In this document: positions 60,679 to 64,000 of the stretch, in pieces
Layout: each line of letters begins with the position of its first letter
Numbering within the stretch: position 1 is the stretch's first letter
Assembly (NCBI GenBank): GCA_041741415.1
Contig: JBGSKC010000051.1
Location: 62,001-126,000 of the forward strand
Reading direction: 5' to 3'
Length of the DNA stretch: 64,000 bases
DNA from: JANQTF01 sp041741415
GTDB lineage: Bacteria > Bacteroidota > Bacteroidia > J057
Notes under the pieces: generated by a model
The model's database searches: none
The model's input: the letters and a program-made list of their open reading frames with translations, nothing else
What the model was told of the DNA's origin: nothing
Position numbers and translations under genes: made by a program

Positions 60679-61941
60679 TCAAATACTACTTGGTTTACCC
60701 TTCCTCCAAAAATACCACCCCGCCAACGCCGTCCCAATTACCCCCACCACGGTAAGCAGATAACCCGCCTGCACAAAAAACTGGACCCACGACATCGCTG
60801 AGGCAGCAAAATTTTTATACAGCAACACCAGCACGCTACCAAGGTAGCCAAACGAGTCTGCCACATAAATCAAAAAGCCCACGTTCCCGGCGCGCCGCAT
60901 GGTGGCAATGAGGCGGTCGAACAAAATCGAGTTGAAAGGAATGTAGGCCATATAGGTACCAAAACCGGTAAGGCCCATCCACCATAAATCGCTGATCCAT
61001 TGCTGCGAAAACGCCCAGGTCGCAGCTCCGGCGAGCAACACCCCCAGCCCTACTGCCACATGATTCAGCATCAGGGCATTGCGGTTGTTTTTCACCAGCG
61101 CCAGCAGCATCAGCAACAGCAGCACCCCCACTGAAATCGGCGTTTCAGTCGCAGAAAATGCGACGCCATGCCCCTCGCCCCGCAATTCGACCCAAAACTC
61201 CGCCATGAAGGTGTCGCGGAAATCCCGGTAAGCTGTCAGGATCATATACACCACAATCAGCAGCACCAATCCCGGCGCATAGGCCCGAAAAAACTGAACG
61301 CGATCTTTTCCGGACATCGGAACCCGCTCGGTGCGCAGCGCAATGTCTGCGGCGTTGGGCGGGGGAACCTGATTGAGCATCCACACAGAAAGCAACAAAG
61401 GCCCAAGAAACAAGCCCCCGACGGCGGCCGGCATCCAAAATTCGCTCACCCCGTTCGCCATGAGCCAGGCTCCCACATCCTTCACCAGGCCCGACGAAAA
61501 AATGAAACTCGCACACAATCCCAGGCCCATAACCTCAGTTTGCTTGCGGCCTTCGAGGTAGCCAAACACGAGGCCCCACACCATGCCAAGCGGCAACCCG
61601 TTCAAAAAGAGGAACACCCAGTTGTAGGGCGGCGGAACCAACCCAAAACCCACCAGGGCCAGCCCGGCAAACAACACAAGTCCGATCAGCGTCCAGGCCC
61701 GGCGGGCGGGCGACATCTCAGACACTACCTTGATGCCGATGAACTTGGAGGTGGCATACCCGATCACCTGCAGGATCACCAGCGCGGATTTATAGGTCAT
61801 GCCCCAGATCTCCGGCGTTTCGTTGAAATCTGCGGCCTGGTAGGCCTTGCGAAAAGCGTACATGCAAGCATAGGTGGCAAATGCCGCTACAGTTGCGAAC
61901 ACAGTGAGCAGCGCCGGGTTCTGAGCAAGTTTGTTTTTCAT
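60679..61941 (-). CDS. DUF5690 MFS-like transporter
   Basis: A 420-residue polytopic membrane protein with about twelve helices, matching DUF5690: ATVAAFATYACMYAFRKAY at the N terminus, SALVILQVIGYATSKFIGIK, PYNWVFLFLNGLPLGMVWG, LGLCASFIFSSGLVKDVGAW, and YMAYIPFNSILFDRL. It resembles organophosphate/phosphate transporters of the MFS type. From memory, in Bacteroidota it is often found near TIGR03364 oxidoreductase and phosphonatase-like genes, and the TIGR03364 gene is indeed across the intergenic region here. The start is ATG 61941; a TTG one codon upstream is an alternative. The PHP gene lies just upstream on the same strand. Confidence 0.85.
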   Translation of the reverse strand: MKNKLAQNPALLTVFATVAAFATYACMYAFRKAYQAADFNETPEIWGMTYKSALVILQVIGYATSKFIGIKVVSEMSPARRAWTLIGLVLFAGLALVGFGLVPPPYNWVFLFLNGLPLGMVWGLVFGYLEGRKQTEVMGLGLCASFIFSSGLVKDVGAWLMANGVSEFWMPAAVGGLFLGPLLLSVWMLNQVPPPNAADIALRTERVPMSGKDRVQFFRAYAPGLVLLIVVYMILTAYRDFRDTFMAEFWVELRGEGHGVAFSATETPISVGVLLLLMLLALVKNNRNALMLNHVAVGLGVLLAGAATWAFSQQWISDLWWMGLTGFGTYMAYIPFNSILFDRLIATMRRAGNVGFLIYVADSFGYLGSVLVLLYKNFAASAMSWVQFFVQAGYLLTVVGVIGTALAGWYFWRKGKPSSI

Positions 61942-61988
61942 CAAAGCAGGGAGAAAGAAGGGGCAAACAAAGCAGGAGAAGCGATCAG

Positions 61989-62876
61989 TTACAATTTTCT
62001 GGCCAGTGACTTAGCTGTCCTCACTCCCCATCGGTCAAAAGGAACTGCCTTCCACTGCTTGTCGTGGAGAATGTGGAGCTCGTGGAATCCGCATTCGCGG
62101 AGAACCTGAGCCGTTTCAGGGAAAGCGCCGTTGATTTCGCGGGGGTGATGTGCATCTGAACTCAGGGTAATTGCCACGCCCATCGCGGCCATGGTTCGCA
62201 GTACATCAAAGGCGGGATAGGGTTCTTTCACCAGGCCTTTGTAGATGCCCCGGGTGTTAACTTCCACGATCAAGCCAGCGTCGCGAATCGTTTCCAGGGT
62301 GGCTGTTACAGCATGGTGGTACCAGTCTTCCTGGCCGCTGAACAAATCTCCCTGCCCGCTCTGGATGATGATTTTATCCAGATGCCCCACTACCTCCGGA
62401 GGATCCAGCCGCACCATGTCCTGAATCAGGTCTAAATACCGAACCAAAACCCGACGAATATCGCCATCGAAAATCTCCCTTAGCCCTTCCAAAAACAACT
62501 CATGCCGCCCATCAATTTCCCAGGGCCGCCCATCTGAAAAAGCATCAACAAAATGAACAGATCCGATGGTATAATCCAGTTCTGGTGCCAGTTGCCGGAG
62601 CCGGGCCGGGCCGGTCTTGCCGGGAACATAGTCTACCTCCAGCCCGGTATACACCTGGATCAGGTGCGCATAGCGGACTTTGAGCGCTGCAGCCTCAGCC
62701 AGATAAACGGGCAAGGCTTCCTCTTTCATGGCCCATTTGCAGGGAAACGGAACAGGAGCATGTGAAGACAAACCCCAGGCAGAAAACTCCCTGCGCACTG
62801 CTTCCTGAACATAGGCCTCCGGTGCCTCGCTTCCGTCGCAATAATGGCTGTGACTGTGGTAATTGGTCCAGGACAT
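61989..62876 (-). CDS. PHP-domain phosphoesterase, histidinol-phosphatase-like
   Basis: A 295-residue metal phosphoesterase of the HisK-type PHP family. Motifs are NYHSHSHYCDG (HxH metal ligands), AWGLSSHAPVPF, VYTGLEVDYVPG, DYTIGSVHFVD, EVVGHLDKI, VEVNTRGI and TLSSDAHHPREI. All expected His/Asp metal ligands are visible. The annotated activity for the family is histidinol-phosphate phosphatase. The position beside a DUF5690 transporter and TIGR03364 oxidoreductase suggests that it might instead hydrolyse a phosphorylated product of phosphonate use. This is inference. No his operon genes are near. Confidence 0.88.
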   Translation of the reverse strand: MSWTNYHSHSHYCDGSEAPEAYVQEAVRREFSAWGLSSHAPVPFPCKWAMKEEALPVYLAEAAALKVRYAHLIQVYTGLEVDYVPGKTGPARLRQLAPELDYTIGSVHFVDAFSDGRPWEIDGRHELFLEGLREIFDGDIRRVLVRYLDLIQDMVRLDPPEVVGHLDKIIIQSGQGDLFSGQEDWYHHAVTATLETIRDAGLIVEVNTRGIYKGLVKEPYPAFDVLRTMAAMGVAITLSSDAHHPREINGAFPETAQVLRECGFHELHILHDKQWKAVPFDRWGVRTAKSLARKL

Positions 62877-63046
62877 AGAAAAATGGCACCAGATGAAAGA
62901 AAAAAGATCAAAGGAAAATTACAGCCTTCTCACTCCCATCTCCTAGCATCGCTGAAAGAATTGATGATTTCATTACACTCGCTTTTCGCTGCGGATGGGT
63001 TTTTCCCTTGCTTTGCTCCACTTTTCATCAAAACAGTCCCTCCAAA

Positions 63047-64000
63047 ATGAATTCCTCTTCCCATACTGAAGTTGCGATTGTCGGATCTGGCATTGTCGGC
63101 CTCGCAATGGCGCTGGCACATCATCGCAAAGGGCGCAGCGTCACGGTGTTTGACCGAAGTCATCGCCCGTTGGGGGCCACCATTCGCAATTTCGGGATGG
63201 TGTGGCCTGTGGGCCAGCCAGCCGCTACCCTACCCTATGCCCTTCGCAGCAGGGAAATCTGGGCTGAGCTGGCACCGCTGGCCGGATTCTGGGCGGAAGG
63301 CAAAGGCTCGCTCCAGCTTGCCTACCACGACGACGAAGTGGCGGTGCTTCAGGAGTTTATGCAACTGGCTCAGGGGCAGGGCTACCAGTTGTTGTGGTTG
63401 AACCCAACACAAATTCTCGAACAAAGTCCAGCCACCCGGCAGGATGGCCTGCTTGGCGGGCTTTTTTCAGCCACCGAAATGATTGTTGACCCGCGTGAGG
63501 CCGCCACCCGCCTCGTTATCTGGCTCGAATCCCAGGGCGTCAGGTTTGTTTGGGGGAAAGCTGTCACCGCAGTGGAGCCAGGTCGCCTACTGGCAGGTGG
63601 GCAGGAATGGACCTTTGTGCAGGCTGAAATCGCTTCGGGTGCCGACTTTGAGGGCTTGTTTCCCGACCTTCACGAGCGCTCGGGCATGACCAAGGTAAAG
63701 CTGCAAATGATGAGAACAGCCCCTCAGCCAGAAAATTGGCGCATGGGTCCGGCTCTTTGTGGCGGGTTAACCCTCACCCACTATGGCTCATTTGCCAAAT
63801 GCCCCAGCCTGCCGCAACTCAGGGCCAGATTCGAAGCCACAATGCCCTGGATGAACACGTGGGGCATCCACGTAATGATGTCGCAAAATGGCTCGGGCGA
63901 GCTGGTGATTGGCGACTCTCATGAATACGGAAACGACCATGACCCTTTCCTCAAGGAAGAGATCAACACCTGGATCCTCGACTATCTCGGCAGCTTTGTT
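63047..64000 (+). CDS. TIGR03364 FAD-dependent oxidoreductase, 3' end outside the window
   Basis: The first 318 codons of a DAO-fold flavoenzyme. It has the dinucleotide motif VAIVGSGIVGLAMALAHH, FDRSHRPLGATIRNFGMVWP (substrate-side loop of the family), and the segment GLFSATEMIVDPREAATRL. A GIHVMMSQNGSGELVIGDSHEYG stretch carries the conserved DSHE/GD region. The family belongs to proposed 2-aminoethylphosphonate breakdown gene sets. Neighbours fit: the DUF5690 transporter and a PHP phosphoesterase are divergently encoded. The N-terminal Met at 63047 is well placed for the flavin-binding strand. The missing C-terminal part and any downstream phosphonatase gene lie to the right. Confidence 0.9.
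   Translation, partial: MNSSSHTEVAIVGSGIVGLAMALAHHRKGRSVTVFDRSHRPLGATIRNFGMVWPVGQPAATLPYALRSREIWAELAPLAGFWAEGKGSLQLAYHDDEVAVLQEFMQLAQGQGYQLLWLNPTQILEQSPATRQDGLLGGLFSATEMIVDPREAATRLVIWLESQGVRFVWGKAVTAVEPGRLLAGGQEWTFVQAEIASGADFEGLFPDLHERSGMTKVKLQMMRTAPQPENWRMGPALCGGLTLTHYGSFAKCPSLPQLRARFEATMPWMNTWGIHVMMSQNGSGELVIGDSHEYGNDHDPFLKEEINTWILDYLGSFV

Noticed and set aside
61168..62109. 313-codon plus-strand frame opposite DUF5690 and PHP genes
   Set aside because: His/Gln/Pro-rich antisense product without family features; both opposing genes are well supported.

Overview
This window is a stretch of chromosome from a member of the Bacteroidota, most likely a Saprospira-type lineage (Saprospirales/Lewinella-like). 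The phylum call rests on several things seen here. Four large secreted proteins carry type IX secretion (T9SS) C-terminal sorting domains. Promoters match TTG-N17-20-TAnnTTTG. Menaquinone genes of the futalosine route are present. Sensor kinases of the LytS type are paired with LytTR regulators. The gene order nusB-DUF1573-yajC-ybbR-coaE is typical of the phylum. The order-level placement is inference. The base composition looks even and moderately GC-rich, and I see no prophage, insertion sequence, CRISPR array or rRNA operon.

Layout. 0-9.5 kb holds housekeeping genes (coaX fragment, ffh, a thioesterase, smpB, folK coupled to a UbiA-like membrane protein) around a 1484-residue T9SS adhesin-like protein. 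9.6-11.3 kb has tRNA-Gly(GCC), a DUF1080 protein and a small T9SS cargo. 11.6-18.7 kb is a signalling block read leftwards: an exported deaminase-like amidohydrolase, a propeller-type sensor kinase, a receiver-kinase fusion and a receiver-cyclase fusion. 18.7-23.7 kb, read rightwards, holds a secreted NTF2-like protein, mqnE, a histidine phosphatase, mqnA, a 41-residue small protein and a PAP2 phosphatase. 23.7-25.5 kb is a LytS/LytTR pair. 25.6-31.3 kb has a lipoprotein peptidyl-prolyl isomerase, rlmD and a three-lamin-tail T9SS protein.

31.4-40.7 kb starts with tRNA-Gly(CCC) followed by an Rpn-like nuclease/transposase-family gene. It then has a DUF4266 lipoprotein with a secreted partner, rlpA, rnhA, a choice-of-anchor-B T9SS protein, an M23-like protein that has lost its zinc ligands, and a small secreted protein. 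40.8-46 kb has a DUF3352 protein with a glycosyltransferase, and a FadL-like porin followed by an SGNH-fold lipoprotein that lacks the usual catalytic residues. 46-49.4 kb is the coaE-ybbR-yajC-DUF1573-nusB cluster. 49.7-54.4 kb has a solitary nuoD, an ABC-F ATPase and a DUF389 membrane protein. 54.5-60.6 kb has a transglutaminase-like exported protein, a TonB-receptor-like outer-membrane protein and a second LytS/LytTR pair. 60.7-64 kb has a DUF5690 transporter, a PHP phosphoesterase and, running off the right edge, a TIGR03364 flavin oxidoreductase; together these suggest organophosphonate use.

The most interesting items are the kinase-receiver-kinase-receiver-cyclase cassette, two proteins that keep their fold but have lost catalytic residues (M23 and SGNH), long perfect inverted repeats at the mqnE and M23-like promoters, and promoters placed so close to ATG codons that leaderless transcripts are predicted.
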